Assembly: GCA_000263275.1 (NCBI GenBank)
Contig: CAGP01000032.1
Location: forward strand, 1 to 55,872
DNA length: 55,872 nucleotides
Direction: 5' to 3'
Origin: Helicobacter bizzozeronii CCUG 35545
Lineage (GTDB): Bacteria > Campylobacterota > Campylobacteria > Campylobacterales > Helicobacteraceae
Numbering within the stretch: the stretch's first letter is position 1; every line of letters starts with the position of its first letter. The notes beneath the pieces were generated by a model. The model saw nothing but the letters and a program-made list of their open reading frames with translations, did no database searches and was not told where the DNA came from. Of the stretch, positions 1 to 11,788 are shown one piece after another. A program made the translations under genes and the position numbers.

Positions 1-1712
1 CACCATACCTTGCGTGGTTAGCGCACTGAAGGGTTCATTGATCCGCAGATAGCCCAAATCCCTCAAGGCTTTGGTGAAAAAGCGCGCGTAGAGCAGGTGC
101 AAGATCGCATGCTCGATCCCGCCGATGTATTCATCAACCGCCATCCAATAGGCCAGTTCTGGGGTGTCAAAGGCTTGTTTGCTCCAAAGTTCTTTGGGCG
201 TGGTGTAGCGCAAAAAATACCAACTGGATTGGAAAAAGGTATCCATGGTGTCGCATTCGCGCACGGCTTCTTGCCCACACTCAGGGCATAGGCAATGTTT
301 AAAGGTCGGGTGTTTTTCTAAAGGGTTGCCCTCCCCATCAATGCACACATCTTCAGGGAGCAAAATGGGGAGATTTTTTAGCTTTTCACACACCAGCCCA
401 CAATTAGGGCAATGCACTATAGGGATGAGCGCGCCCCAATAGCGTTGGCGTGAAATGCCCCAATCCTGTAAGCGGTAATTGATCACCAAATGCCCTAATT
501 TGCGTTCCTCAAACAAGGCACTTATTTTTTCTTTGGCTTGCGTGGTGTGCAAACCGCTATACTCTTGGCAATCTTGCAAAATGCCCTCTATGCAGGGGAC
601 TTCTTGGTTAGCGATAATGGCTTTGATGGGGATATTTAAGAGTTTGGCAAATTCATAATCTCTAGGATCGCATCCGGGCACGCCCATTAACGCCCCGCTC
701 CCATAGCCCTCTAATACAAAATTAGCCACATAGATCGGGATTAACTCTTTTGTGAGCGGGTGGATTGCCTCTAGGGGCAAAGCCACGCCCCGTTTTTCTA
801 GCGATCGGGTGCGTATGTTGGTGTTTTGGATGTCTAAAATCTCTTGTTGGCTAGCTGGATTGAGGACATTTTGATCTAAGAGGGTTTTTACTAGGGGGTG
901 GGTGGGGGCTAGGGCGATGAAGGTTACGCCAAAAATGGTGTCTATGCGGGTGGTGAAAACCTCAATACCTGTTGCGCCGGTAAGTTGCGCGCTCTGAGAG
1001 GTGAGCTCAAAACTAAAAGCCATGCCTGCAGATTTACCAATCCAATTTTCTTGCATACGCAACACTTGGGGGGGCCAATGCCCTTTTAACACCTCCAAGC
1101 CCTCTAAGAGCTCCTCAGCATACTGGGTGATTTTGAGGTAGTATTGGGGCATTTCTTTTTGTTCGACCACACAATCACAACGCCAACATTTCCCATCGAC
1201 CACTTGTTCATTAGCCAAGACCGTTTTATCATTGGGGCACCAATTCAGCCACGCCTTTTTTTGGTAAATCAGCCCCTTTTGATACATCTGCAAGAAAAAA
1301 TTCTTGCTCGATTTTGGTGTAATGCGGATCGCAGGTGGCAAATTCCCTCTCTTTAGAAAAAGAAAAGCCTAGGGCTAAAAATTCCTCTTGCATTTTCAGC
1401 ATATTGTCATAGGTCCAGCTCTTGGGATGGACTTTGTGCTTGATAGCGGCATTTTCAGCGGGCATGCCAAAGGCATCAAAGCCCATTGGGTGCAAGACAT
1501 TATAACCCATTTGGCGGTAATAGCGCGCCAAAGCATCCCCGATGGCGTAATTACGCACATGCCCCATATGCACCTCCCCGCTAGGGTAGGGCAACATGCT
1601 TAGAATGTATTTTTTAGGCTGGCTAAAATCTCTGCTGGGTTCAAAGGCTTTTGTTTGCGCCCACACTTCTTGCCATTTTTTTTTCAATTTCTTTAGGGTC
1701 ATAGTGTTTCAT
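1..1712 (-). CDS. leuS: Leucyl-tRNA synthetase (3' end outside window)
   Basis: Class I aminoacyl-tRNA synthetase that charges tRNA-Leu in the cytoplasm. The HIGH signature is present as HMGH inside [16 protein letters not shown] near residue 45. A zinc-type CPNCG...CPECG insert is readable further on. The window ends at LTTQGMV, just before the expected KMSKS loop. The frame breaks at the A6 run 1295-1300; one base less restores [17 protein letters not shown]. The longest open frame starts at 1702. The frame from ATG 1712 gives [14 protein letters not shown], typical of LeuRS N-termini, if the T9 run 1676-1684 is one base too long. That ATG directly follows the stop of the upstream gene, which fits translational coupling. 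It is the last readable gene of the yajC-secD-secF operon. Identity is near certain; the breaks are probably sequencing errors. Confidence 0.95.
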
Positions 1713-2054
1713 TTAGTATTCCGTGTCGGTATTTTTGGTGCTATCAATGATGAGCAGGATCAAGCAAAAAACATTGCTAATCAACGCCCCAATCACCAGC
1801 ACATAGGCAAAGATGATATTATTGAGTATCTGTAAAAACACAAAGGCAGGCAAGAGGTGCAGGAGTGCTACCAAAGAACCCCCCATCAGCTCAGAGGCAA
1901 ATTGTTTTTGCACGCCAATTTTAAGCGTGGTGGCGATGAGGTTAATGGCCATGGCTGTAAATAAGATCACAATATTAGGTTCGTATAAAAAACCTGCTAA
2001 AGAAGTGGTGCTTAACAAACTAAAGATCGTAAAGATCACCCGACCCCAATCCAT
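1713..2054 (-). CDS. Small integral membrane protein (HP1548-like, DUF6394 type)
   Basis: A 113-residue hydrophobic protein with three to four predicted membrane segments and a short charged C-terminus (DSTKNTDTEY). The start ATG at 2054 is preceded by an AAGGA ribosome site at about 10 bases. The stop codon directly abuts the proposed leuS ATG. Its place between secF and leuS matches the H. pylori order, where the equivalent gene is a conserved hypothetical. No catalytic motif is visible. Function is unknown; co-transcription with secDF only suggests an envelope role. Confidence 0.85.
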   Translation of the reverse strand: MDWGRVIFTIFSLLSTTSLAGFLYEPNIVILFTAMAINLIATTLKIGVQKQFASELMGGSLVALLHLLPAFVFLQILNNIIFAYVLVIGALISNVFCLILLIIDSTKNTDTEY

Positions 2055-2091
2055 GCCAATCCTTATATTATGGTTTTAAAGCCGCCCATGC

Positions 2092-3045
2092 TCATATTGG
2101 CGGCGCAAACGCTCCTTTTCTTGCTTGCGCTTGAGCTTTTTTTAATTCATTGTCATGGTAGCGCCCCAAGTCAAAACCCAGTAACACCGCAATTCTAGGG
2201 GCTAGAAAAATCGAGCTATAAGTCCCCACAATCGTGCCCACTAACATGGGTAAGGAAAAGCCCACCAAGATTTTAGATCCAAAAATATAGAGCACCAAGA
2301 GCACCAAAAACACGGTCAGCGAGGTAAAAAGCGTGCGGGTAAGCGTGCTAGAGATCGCCTCATTGATCACAGTATTGAGATCGCTAGAACGCCTAGCCAA
2401 CATGCCCTCACGGATGCGATCAAAAATAATGATGGTGTCATTGATGGAATAGCCAATGAGGGTCAAAAGTGCGGCAATCACCTCTAAATTCAGATCGATG
2501 TTAAAAACGATCACGCTGGTAGCAGTGATGAGGGTATCATGGACTAGAGCCAACACCCCAGCCAGAGCAAAACGCCATTCATAGCGGAAACTCACATAAA
2601 TCATCATCGCCACGATCGCCAAGACTAAAGAGAGGATTCCTTTTTCGCGCAACTCATCGCCCACCTTAGGACCTACGCTATCTAACTTGCGAATCTCAAA
2701 TTGACCTAAGGGGGTTAAAATTTGGCTGATCTGTTCGCCTAAATCTTTGGTGTGGTTGGTGCTTAGTAAGGGAATTTTGATCACCACTTCGCTAGAAGAA
2801 CCAAACTCGCTCACCTGCACGCCGCTAAAGCCTGCCTGCACGAAAGCCTTGCGGATGAACTCCAAAGGGGCTTGCTGGCTAAAGCGCACCTGTGCCACGC
2901 TCCCCCCAGCAAAATCCACCCCTAAATTAAAACCCTTAAAAAAGATCAGAGCCAAGCAGATCACCAGCACGGCAAGAGAAACCCCCAAACCCCACTTAGA
3001 ATACTCCATAAAATTTAGAATGCGTGCGCGCTTAAAAAGTTCCAT
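2092..3045 (-). CDS. secF: Protein translocase subunit SecF
   Basis: SecF partners SecD in using the proton gradient to assist SecYEG protein export. The 317-residue protein has an N-terminal membrane helix after [18 protein letters not shown], the [13 protein letters not shown] element, a periplasmic part, then five membrane helices. The conserved [19 protein letters not shown] segment is present. The frame is intact. The start ATG 3045 lies about 30 bases inside the readable end of secD, so secD may stop slightly earlier than its frame shows, or the two genes genuinely overlap. The order yajC-secD-secF is the standard one. Confidence 0.95.
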   Translation of the reverse strand: MELFKRARILNFMEYSKWGLGVSLAVLVICLALIFFKGFNLGVDFAGGSVAQVRFSQQAPLEFIRKAFVQAGFSGVQVSEFGSSSEVVIKIPLLSTNHTKDLGEQISQILTPLGQFEIRKLDSVGPKVGDELREKGILSLVLAIVAMMIYVSFRYEWRFALAGVLALVHDTLITATSVIVFNIDLNLEVIAALLTLIGYSINDTIIIFDRIREGMLARRSSDLNTVINEAISSTLTRTLFTSLTVFLVLLVLYIFGSKILVGFSLPMLVGTIVGTYSSIFLAPRIAVLLGFDLGRYHDNELKKAQAQARKGAFAPPI

Positions 3046-4648
3046 GCAAAGCCTTTTTTGGGTTGCTTAGCAGAGGTCTGCACCCCAAACCAAAAATACA
3101 GATTTTTCTTGCGCGAGAGTTTGGGCAAAATGGCTTGGTAAAAGCCCTGTGTGCCCACAATGGCAGTTAAGATCGAGGCTAAAATCCCAATCCCGGTGGT
3201 GAGCGCAAAACCTTTAATGGGTCCTGTGCCATAGGCATAGAGCAAAAAGGAGGCGATCAAAGAGGTTAAGTTGGAGTCAAAAAATCGCCCTAGAGGCGTT
3301 TAGATAACCTGAATACAGAGCTTGGGCGACACTCTCATTAGCCCGCAACCCCTCACGGATTCGCTCATTGATGATGATATTAGCATCCACTGCCATCCCC
3401 ACGGTGAGCACAATGCCTGCCATGCCCGGCAAGGTCAAGGTTGCCCCAAAGAGTGCCATCACGGCAATAATTAAAAACAAATTCACCACCAAAGCCACGC
3501 TGGCGATCACGCCCGCCATCGCATAATAGACAATCATAAAAGCCATGACCATCACAAAGCCCCCAATGAGCGCCACGATGGAGGTTTTAATGCTATCCGC
3601 CCCCAAACTGGGTCCGATGATACGCTTTTCTAACACCACAATGGGCGCGCTCAAAACCCCGCTTCTAAGTGCGATGGCTAAATCGCTGGCTTGCTCCACG
3701 CTAAAGCTCCCACTAATCTGCCCACTCCCCCCGCCAATGCGTTCGCGGATATAGGGGGCTGAATAGACTTTATTATCTAAGACAACCGCCATGCGTTTGC
3801 CCACATTAGCCCCTGAGAAATCCCCAAAAATATGCGCCCCTTGGGCGTTCAGCGTGAAACTCACTACGGGTTGGTTATTTTGATCATAAACTACTTGTGC
3901 ATCGGTGAGCATCTCCCCATCTAGGATCGGCACCGCCTTTAAAAGCAATTTACCTGCTCTGTTGTCCGCATAGGGCAACACCACATCGCCTAATTTTTGA
4001 ATCTCCTCCTCGCTTAAATCATGCAAATACGGGTCTTTTTCCTCATCAACTGCCATCATCTGCAAATGTGCAGACTTGGTGATGAGCTCCTTAGCTCTTT
4101 GTTCCTCTTGGATGGTCTTAATCCCGGGTAATTGCACTAAAATCGCATCCTTGCCTTGTTGTAAGACCGTGGGTTCGGCTAGCCCAAATTGATCCAAGCG
4201 GTTTCTAATGGTGCTGATCACTTGGGCGATTGTTTGTTGGTGGAATTCTTGGATTTTGGGGAAATCTAGGCTCAAGGTATAGTGATCCTGCTCGATAGAA
4301 ACCTGCACGCCATCTTTGCGTAACCCCTCCAAGATTTGGTTGAGGGCTTTAACATCGTCTTTATCGGGTAGGTCAAATTCGACACCTTGTAAGGAAGAAC
4401 GCAAGTTTTGGATGAGCAAATTTTCTTTTTTAAAGGCGTAGTCTAAAGAGGCCGCCATAGAGCTGTATTTATTTTTCAAGGCTTCTTCTAATTGCACGCC
4501 CAATAGCAAGCTCAACCCCCCCCCTTAAATCCAAGCCCAAAGTGATTTTGGGTCCCTTAGTTTGTAACAAACTGGGCAAAGAAAACCCTACCCCCACCAC
4601 TAGGGCGATCAAAAAGGCTAAAAAACGCGTGTTTAAAACCCGTTTCAA
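3015..4648 (-). CDS. secD: Protein translocase subunit SecD, two apparent frameshifts
   Basis: Inner-membrane SecDF component for late export steps. It is read in three pieces: an N-terminal helix ending in LDLRGG, a long periplasmic region, and a six-helix membrane part with [15 protein letters not shown]. Breaks lie in the C9 run 4516-4524 (8 expected) and the A6 run 3279-3284 (5 expected, joining ASRAIF to [10 protein letters not shown]). With both corrected the product is about 543 residues, normal for the family. The proposed start is TTG 4648, a few bases after the yajC stop (4652). An alternative start cannot be excluded because that region also has A and T runs. The C9 tract could in principle be phase variable, but secD is not a typical switching gene and A-run breaks of the same kind occur throughout. 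Confidence 0.93.
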
Positions 4649-4651
4649 AAG

Positions 4652-4972
4652 CTAGTTCTCTTTTTGTAAGGATACCTTAGAATCGCCCGACTCTTTTTCC
4701 AAATCCTCTAGTTTGTAGGCTACATGGTTTTTGGCTAACCTAACCTCTGTGTTATCGTTGATCTTGACCTTAAAAAAGGTGCTTTCTGGCTTGATCACCT
4801 CACAGATCAAACCCCCTTGACTGACGATTTTATCGCCCTTTTGCAAATTGTCTAACATCTCTTTATGCTTTTTAGCCTGCACCCTTTGGGGGCGGATAAT
4901 CAAGAAGTAAAAAATCAAAAAAAGCACCAATAAGGGCAAGAGAGAGGTTAAGAGCTCCTTAGTCTGACTCAT
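4652..4972 (-). CDS. yajC: Preprotein translocase subunit YajC
   Basis: A 106-residue protein with one N-terminal membrane helix (LLPLLVLFLIFYFLIIRPQ) and a cytoplasmic tail carrying KGDKIVSQGGL, both typical of YajC, which associates with SecDF. First gene of the operon yajC-secD-secF-HP1548-leuS. A minus-strand TATAAT lies about 25 bases upstream at 4999-5004. Confidence 0.95.
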   Translation of the reverse strand: MSQTKELLTSLLPLLVLFLIFYFLIIRPQRVQAKKHKEMLDNLQKGDKIVSQGGLICEVIKPESTFFKVKINDNTEVRLAKNHVAYKLEDLEKESGDSKVSLQKEN

Positions 4973-4998
4973 TACAATCCTTTATTTTAAAACCTAGC

Positions 4999-5004
4999 AT
5001 TATA
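4999..5004 (-). promoter_or_regulatory. Predicted -10 box of the yajC-secDF operon
   Basis: The minus strand reads GGCTATAATGC, a perfect TATAAT about 25 bases before the yajC ATG (4972) in the short gap after nhaA. Helicobacter sigma-80 promoters often have a good -10 and a poor -35, and no clear -35 is seen. A leader of about 20 bases would result. Confidence 0.6.
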
Positions 5005-5027
5005 GCCATTTTTCTTAATTTTTGGCT

Positions 5028-6351
5028 TTAGACTTTGGGCTTGGAAAACATGCCCAATACAAAGAGATAAAGCGTGCCTAAAACCCCAGAGATGATCGAG
5101 CCTAGTAAAATGGCAATCTTGGAGACCTCCATGCTCTCTTGGCTATTAAAGGCTAAATTAGAAATAAACATCGACATTGTAAAACCAATGCCAGCCAACA
5201 TGCCCGCCCCCAAAATCTGCCCCCAGCCCACGCCATCAGGGCGTTTGGCAATGCGGAGTTTTTCGGCTAAAAAGGTGATTCCTAAAATCCCTATAGGCTT
5301 ACCCACCACCAGCCCCAGCACCACGCCCCATAAGATTTCATCCACCCCAAAGTGCATTTCTTTACCCACATGCACCCCAGCATTTGCCAAAGCAAACAAG
5401 GGCATAATAAAGTAAGCCCCATAAGGGTGCAAGAAGTGCTCTAGCTTTTCTAAAGGGCTTTGCAGGCTCTTAGTGGTGCTTTGCAAGGCGTAGAGAATAT
5501 CGCGTTGATCTTGTTCTAAGGGCTTGTTGGCGTGGTAGGTGTGTGGATCAAAGGTTTGTTTGAAATTATCCACCAGTTGGGAAAACCCATGCACTAGCCT
5601 TTTATCTTGGGGGACTTTAATGGGGATCGTAAAAGCCAGAGCGACAGCGGCAATGGTGGCATGCACCCCGCTACTATGTGTGGTGAACCAAAGAATCACC
5701 CCTAAAAGCAAATAGGGCCACAAGCTGCGCACCCCCATTTTATTGAGCAATGCCAACACCAGTAAGACAACTCCTGAACCTAGCAACCAGCCCACATGTA
5801 AATTGGTGCTATAAAAAATGGCGATCACCACAATTGCCCCCAAGTCATCGGCTACCGCTAGGGTAACTAAAAAGACCTTTAGCGATGTGGGGACTCTCTT
5901 GCCCAAAATCAAGATCACGCCTAAAGCAAAGGCAATATCTGTTGCCATAGGAATCCCAAACCCATGCGCGCTATTAGTGCCCGCATTCAGGCTATAATAG
6001 ATGATCCCAGGAGCTAGCATGCCCCCTAAAGCGGCAATCACGGGGAAGGCAGCCTTTTGGAATCCGCATAATTCCCCATATAAAACTTCCCGTTTGATCT
6101 CCAAGCCCACCATTAAAAAGAAAAAACGCCATCAGCACATCATCAATCCACTGGTGCAAAGAGAACCCAATAAAGGTTTCACCAAAGGTGAAGCCCACTT
6201 TCGTGTGCCACAGCTCAAAATAATAGGTGGATAAAAAAGAATTGGCATAGATCATCGCCCACACGGCACTCACAAATAAAAAAATCCCACCAAAGGATTC
6301 GCTCTTAATAAAATCTAAAAATATATTCCTCTTGACTACCGAATCTGGCAT
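5028..6351 (-). CDS. nhaA: Na+/H+ antiporter NhaA, one apparent frameshift
   Basis: Electrogenic sodium/proton antiporter of the inner membrane for pH and sodium homeostasis. The family motif with the paired aspartates is present (LAVADDLGAIVVIAIFY), as are MVGLEIKREVLYGEL and PLFALANAGV. The N-terminal part (to about residue 80) and the rest lie in different frames. The break is the A6 run 6121-6126; five would give AFFFLMVGLEIKRE. The corrected protein is 440 residues, close to H. pylori NhaA. A charged loop of roughly 50 residues (QTFDPHTYHANKPLEQDQ) lies mid-protein, as in Helicobacter NhaA. Start ATG 6351 has AAGGA upstream. It follows the addA-like gene by 25 bases on the same strand and may be co-transcribed. 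Confidence 0.94.
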
Positions 6352-6376
6352 GGCGATCCTTTCTTGTTTAAATTGT

Positions 6377-9248
6377 TTAAATTGGGCTTACCTCTATTTT
6401 GTTGGATAGGGCATAAATTAGGGCAGCTTGCACGCGCTTTTGGGGGTAAATGCGCCCAACGCATTCCTTATAGCCCCGCACTTGTGCGCGGTTTGCCTCA
6501 AGATTGCCCTCTCCACTTTTAAAATCTAGGATTGTGATCTGATCGCCCTCAAATAAGAGCATATCCATGCGCCAAATATCACGCTGGATTTTAAAGCCCA
6601 CCTCAACTGCCATACGCCCCTTTAATAACTCTAAAAATGGGGGGGCTTTTTGCAAGTGTTGGACGCGTGCAAGCACCTTAGCAATCTCTATGCCCCCAAA
6701 GCCATAATGGTGGCTCAAATAGGCTTGCACTTCCTCCAAATGCACCCCATAGCCATAGTGCAATTCTAGGGCTTTGTGCAAGATGATCCCAAAGAGCATG
6801 CCCAACGGGTTTTCCTCTAGGGGGGGTTCTTGTCTTAAATGATCGCTTTGTTCCCCAAAGGACTCTTGACTCTCTAGCAAAGAGGGGGCTTGATCCCCAC
6901 AAGATTTGGGCGCATCTTGTGCGGGCTCTTGTGTGCATGCCAAACTACCCCTTTGCAAGGGCTTAAGCTCTAGGGGCTCAAAGGCACTCTTGTCGGGCTT
7001 TTGGATGATGATTAAGCTGTGTTTAGCCCGTGTGCAAGCCACATAGAGGACATTAGTATTTTCACGCTCTTGGGTTTTTTTATATTCCTTAAGGGCTTGG
7101 TTGTAGTCCTCATCCACCAATTCCCTATGTTTTTGTTTGTAAAAAACCTGCATGGTGCCATGTTGGTAGGTGGTGAAAAACTTGTTGGTATTTGGGCGCA
7201 CCCCACCTAAGCGATCCAACAAAATCACATGCTCAAACTCCAGCCCCTTAGATTTATGGATGGTCATAAGCGTAATCCCCTGCGTGTTGCTCTGGCTAAA
7301 GGCGGGTTTTTCTTTCTCTAAGGCTTCTAAGAAGTCTGGGGCGTTGGTGTATTCTAAAGAGAGTTCTAGCAGGTGGCAAGCCCCGGGGCTATATAGCTCC
7401 AATTCTTGCATGAGCGTAAAAAGATAGGGGCTTAATTCCATAAAGGGGGGCAAAGTTAGGGGCGTATCTAAGTTTAAGCCCAACAATTTAAGGATACAGG
7501 CTTGGTAATAGGGTTGGTGCTTGGGGGTGGCTAGGGCGTGTTGGAGTGCATAGAGCATGATCTTAACTTCTTTTTGCGCCAATAAGCCCATGTCCGCATC
7601 GCTGACAATTTCTACCCCCTGCAATTCTTTACAATTTTCCCGCATCTCTAGCAAATGATCTTTTAAAGCGCGCACATCGTCATTTTTAAAGCAAAGCAAC
7701 GCAATTGTGCTAGGCGCAATCCCTGCTTTTAAGAGAGTCAGCACCTCTTGAAAAGCCACTTTTAGCATTTCTGCTTGCAAATCTGTTTTTTCAGAATGAT
7801 TAGCAACTTGGATCACCTTGACATACCCCCCCTGTTTGTGTGCGGGGCTCTCTGGGGGTAATTCTTGGTATTCATAATCTTTAATGGGGAGTTTAAAACT
7901 CTCATTGACAAAATCCATGATGATTTTATCGCTTCTAAAGTTATGGGGCAAGGATTGGGGGTGGAACCTCGTATCAGCACAGAGGCGATCAAATAAGAGG
8001 CTATAGCTCCCCCTAAAACCATAAATGCTCTGTTTGGAATCCCCGACTAAAAACACGCTCCGCCCTTCCTTTTGCCCCTTGCCCGCTAAGATTTCATCGA
8101 TCATGGGTTTTAGGATTTGGTATTGCAAAATGCTGGTATCTTGGAATTCATCTAACAAGATATGGCGGATTTGCGTGTCCAAACGGAAGTAAAAAAAAGT
8201 TGGCAAAACTCTCCCAGTCGCATTCTTCTAAGAGTTGGTGAGCTTTTAGGGCAATGCTAGCAAAGTCTAGGTGCTGGGGGCTATGGGTGTGTCTGTCATA
8301 GCGATCCAAAAGATCGCCTAGTTTTTGGAAAATCGTAGATTCTTTGAGGGTATAATACTCTTTGAGTTGCTTTAACAAGGCTTTAAACTTGGGGTCTAAA
8401 TCTTGCAACTTGAATTTTTTAAAGTAGCGGTATTGCGAGCCTTCCATGAGGGGGTTTAAAGAGTCTTGCAAACCTTCTAAATCGGGCTTGAGTGCATTTG
8501 TGGCGATTTTGCCCTCCACACGGCTTAAAACCTCTAGCCTTAGGGCTTGCCAATTTTGCTTAAGCTGTTCTTGCAAGGTTTTTAAACTCTGTTGTTGGGG
8601 CGTGATTGCCAAATGTTTTTTCTTAATGCCTTGGTAGTAGAGTTCTAAAAAAGGTTCTAAGATTTGCACCACCCGCATGCTTTGGCTCAAATCTAGGGCT
8701 TGGGTGCAAAATTGCTCTAAGTCTTGCAATTCATGGGGTTTGAGCGTGGCGATAAAGGAATTGAGCTTGTCTTGATTGTCCAAATGCCCAACCTTAAAAT
8801 GCGCGCTCACGCCCACAAAATAGCTGAATTTACGCAGGATTTTTTGCAAAAACGCATCAATGGTGGTGATTTGCAGGCGATCTTGCAAGAAACTTTGGTA
8901 AATGGACTCCATATGCGGGGCGATCATCTCTAGGGTGATGCCATATTCGTTTTTAAGCTCAGTGCTAAAAGAACTGCGGTTGGCATGGGGAAAGGTGCTG
9001 GGGTTTTGCAAATACGCTTGGCTCTCTGCTAGCAATTCTTGCAGGGCATTCCCAATCCGTTCGCTCATCTCAGCTGCTGCTTTATTGGTGAAAGTTAAGG
9101 CTAAAATTTCAAAAGCACTTGCGTTATTTTTAAACACTAATTTTTCTCTGAGCAGCGAGGCGACAAAACGCAAGGTGAGGTGGAAAGTCTTCCCGCTCCC
9201 AGCAGAAGCCCTCAATGCCAAAGATGAAAAATTGCCCTTTAACATCAC
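6377..9248 (-). CDS. addA: AddA/RecB-like ATP-dependent helicase-nuclease, one apparent frameshift
   Basis: UvrD/Rep superfamily 1 helicase fused to a RecB-type nuclease; with AddB it would process double-strand ends for recombination. Visible parts: Walker A ASAGSGKT near residue 16, the ALTFTNKAAAEM motif, motif II LLDEFQDTS, VGDSKQSIYGFRG, TIHKSKGLEFEHV, VACTRAKHSL, and a C-terminal nuclease core with MDMLLFEGDQITILDFKSG. The break is the A8 run 8191-8198; seven restores SFANFFYFRLDTQIRHILLDEF. The corrected protein is 956 residues, like the H. pylori HP1553 product. Start is GTG 9248 or ATG 9245, with AAAGAGA upstream. It is divergent from ppsA. No addB is visible in the window. Confidence 0.92.
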
Positions 9249-9344
9249 ATTCTCTTTAAGGTTTTAACAAATGATACTCAAAAAGCCTTAATTTAAAAAA
9301 CGCCTTTACCCCTTGCTTAATACCCTCCCTTAGCATGTCCATGT

Positions 9345-9350
9345 TATAAT
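9345..9350 (+). promoter_or_regulatory. Predicted -10 box of ppsA
   Basis: TATAAT (in ATGTTATAATGAG) sits 28 bases before the ppsA ATG in the divergent addA/ppsA gap. No convincing -35. The 130-base gap otherwise holds AT-rich sequence only. Confidence 0.6.
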
Positions 9351-9378
9351 GAGAGATACAAATTAAAAAGAGAGTGCC

Positions 9379-11788
9379 ATGCAATACATCAAGTTTTATC
9401 AAGAGCTCAATAATAGAGATATTGCCCTAGTTGGGGGCAAGAATGCCAGCATTGGGGAAATGTTCCAAGAGTTAGTGCCCAGTGGGATCAAAGTGCCTAA
9501 TGGTTTTGCCATCACCAGCGAGGCGTATTGGTATTTGTTAGAACAAGGGGGCATTAAAGAGCAGATTGTCCAGCTATTAAAAAATGTGGATGCCACCGAG
9601 CTAGATGTGCTCAAAATGCGCTCCAAGCAAATCCGCGATCTGATCTTTGGCACTCCCTTTCCAGCAGATTTACGCGATGAAATCTTGCAAGCCTATAAAA
9701 TACTTAGCGATGAATATAACATGCGTGAAGCCGATGTTGCGGTGCGATCCTCTGCTACAGCCGAAGATTTGCCCGATGCCTCCTTTGCCGGGCAACAAGA
9801 TACTTATTTGAATGTGAAGGGTAAGGCGGAGTTGGTGCATTATATCAAGGCATGTCTATCCTCGCTCTTTACCGATCGCGCCATTAGCTACCGGGCTTCT
9901 CGGGGTTTTGATCACCTCAAAGTCGCCTTGAGCGTGGGCGTGCAAAAGATGGTGCGTGCGGACAAAGCCAGCGCAGGTGTGATGTTCTCCATTGACACCG
10001 AAACCGGGTTTCAAGATGCCATCTTTATCACTTCTAACTGGGGTTTGGGGGAGAGCGTGGTGGGGGGGTTAGTCAATCCCGATGAATTTTATGTGTTTAA
10101 ACCCACGCTCAAAGCGGGCAAACAACCCATTATCAAACGGCAACTAGGGGATAAATCCCAAAAAATTGTCTATGCCTCTAGGGGGAGTGAGAGCCCCACT
10201 AAGAGCGTGGTTACCCCAGCTGATGAATATTATCGTTTTTCCTTGAGCGATGAGGATATTTTGAGTTTGGCGCGCTATGCTGTGATCATTGAGGAGCATT
10301 ATAGTAAAGAAGCAGGGCAATACCGCCCAATGGACATTGAATGGGCAAAGGATGGGGATAGCGGGGAGATTTTCATCGTGCAAGCCCGCCCTGAGACCGT
10401 GCAAAGCCAGCAGATGGAAAACCGCATCTATGAAAAATACCGCTTTAAAGATAAAGCACCTAAGGAAGTCTTGCTCACCGGTAAAGCGATTGGGAGCAAA
10501 ATTGGCATCGGTAAGGTGCGTGTGATCAATAGTTTGGATCACATGAATATTTTTAAAGAGGGGGAGGTGTTGGTTACCGATAACACCGATCCAGATTGGG
10601 AGCCCATTATGAAAAAGGCAAGCGCGGTCATCACCAACAGAGGCGGGCGCACCTGCCATGCCGCCATTGTGGCTAGAGAGATTGGCGTGCCCACCATTGT
10701 GGGGGCAATCGGGGCAACTGAGTCGCTTTATACGGGCATGGAGGTTACGATCTCTTGTGCGGAGGGCGAACAGGGCTATATTTATGGCGGGGCACACCCC
10801 TTTGAGGTGGAACGCATCGCCTTAGACAATTTAAGCGAACCCAAAACCAAAATCTACCTCAACATTGGCAACCCCGAAAAAGCCTTTAAATTCTCACAAT
10901 TACCCAACCATGGCGTGGGGCTGGCGCGCATGGAGCTTATCATGCTCAACCAAATCAAAGCCCACCCCCTAGCCCTAGTGGATATGCACCACAATAAAAG
11001 CGTGCCCGATCGCGAAAAGATTGAAAGCTTGATTGCCGGCTATGAGGGCCCTAAAGACTTTTTTTATCAAAAAGATCGCTGAGGGGATGGGCATGATCAG
11101 CGCGGCGTTTTATCCTAAACCGGTCATCGTGCGCACCAGTGATTTTAAATCCAACGAATACATGCGCATGCTGGGCGGGGGTGCCTATGAACCCCATGAG
11201 GAAAACCCCATGTTAGGCTTTAGGGGGGCGAGTCGTTATTATTCGGACCTTTATAAAGAAGCCTTTGGCTGGGAGTGCGAGGCATTGTGTTTGGTGCGTG
11301 AGCAAATGGGGCTAACCAACATGAAAATCATGATCCCCTTCTTACGCACCATTGAGGAGGCTAGAAAAGTCTTAGAGATTTTGCGCAAAAACGGGCTAGA
11401 ATCGGGCAAAAACGGGCTAGATATTTATATCATGTGTGAATTGCCCGTGAATGTGATCTTAGCCGATGACTTTTTAAACCTCTTTGATGGATTTTCGATT
11501 GGCTCTAATGATTTAACCCAACTCACTTTGGGCGTGGATAGAGATGGGCAGTTGGTCAGCCATGTTTTTGATGAGCGCAACCCGGCGATGTTGGAGATGT
11601 TTAGGCGCGCCATTGTGGCATGCCAAAAACATGGCAAGTATTGCGGGATTTGCGGGCAAGCCCCAAGCGATTACATTGAGGTCGCTGAATTTCTAGTCAA
11701 GCATGGCATTAGTTCCCTCTCGCTCAATCCCGACTCGGTCATCACCACTTGGGAGCGGGTTGCTAAATTAGAACAAAGTTTGCTTTAA
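9379..11788 (+). CDS. ppsA: Phosphoenolpyruvate synthase, one apparent frameshift
   Basis: Converts pyruvate, ATP and water to PEP, AMP and phosphate, the gluconeogenic entry step. Domains in order: N-terminal PPDK-type ATP-binding domain ([30 protein letters not shown]), phosphohistidine swivel domain with catalytic His in [13 protein letters not shown], and C-terminal PEP-utilising barrel ending [11 protein letters not shown] and [11 protein letters not shown]. The break is the T7 run 11059-11065; six restores [16 protein letters not shown]. Corrected length is 802 residues. The stop TAA shares one base with the pepE ATG, so the two are likely translationally coupled. Confidence 0.95.

Noticed and set aside
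4516-4524. C9 tract in secD as a phase-variation switch
   Set aside because: secD is a core export gene, and similar frame breaks occur in A and T runs of many housekeeping genes, so run-length error is more likely.
10144-10797. Long open frame on the minus strand inside ppsA (217 codons)
   Set aside because: Fully antisense to the PEP synthase coding region, with no recognisable protein features; a frame shadow of a strongly conserved gene.
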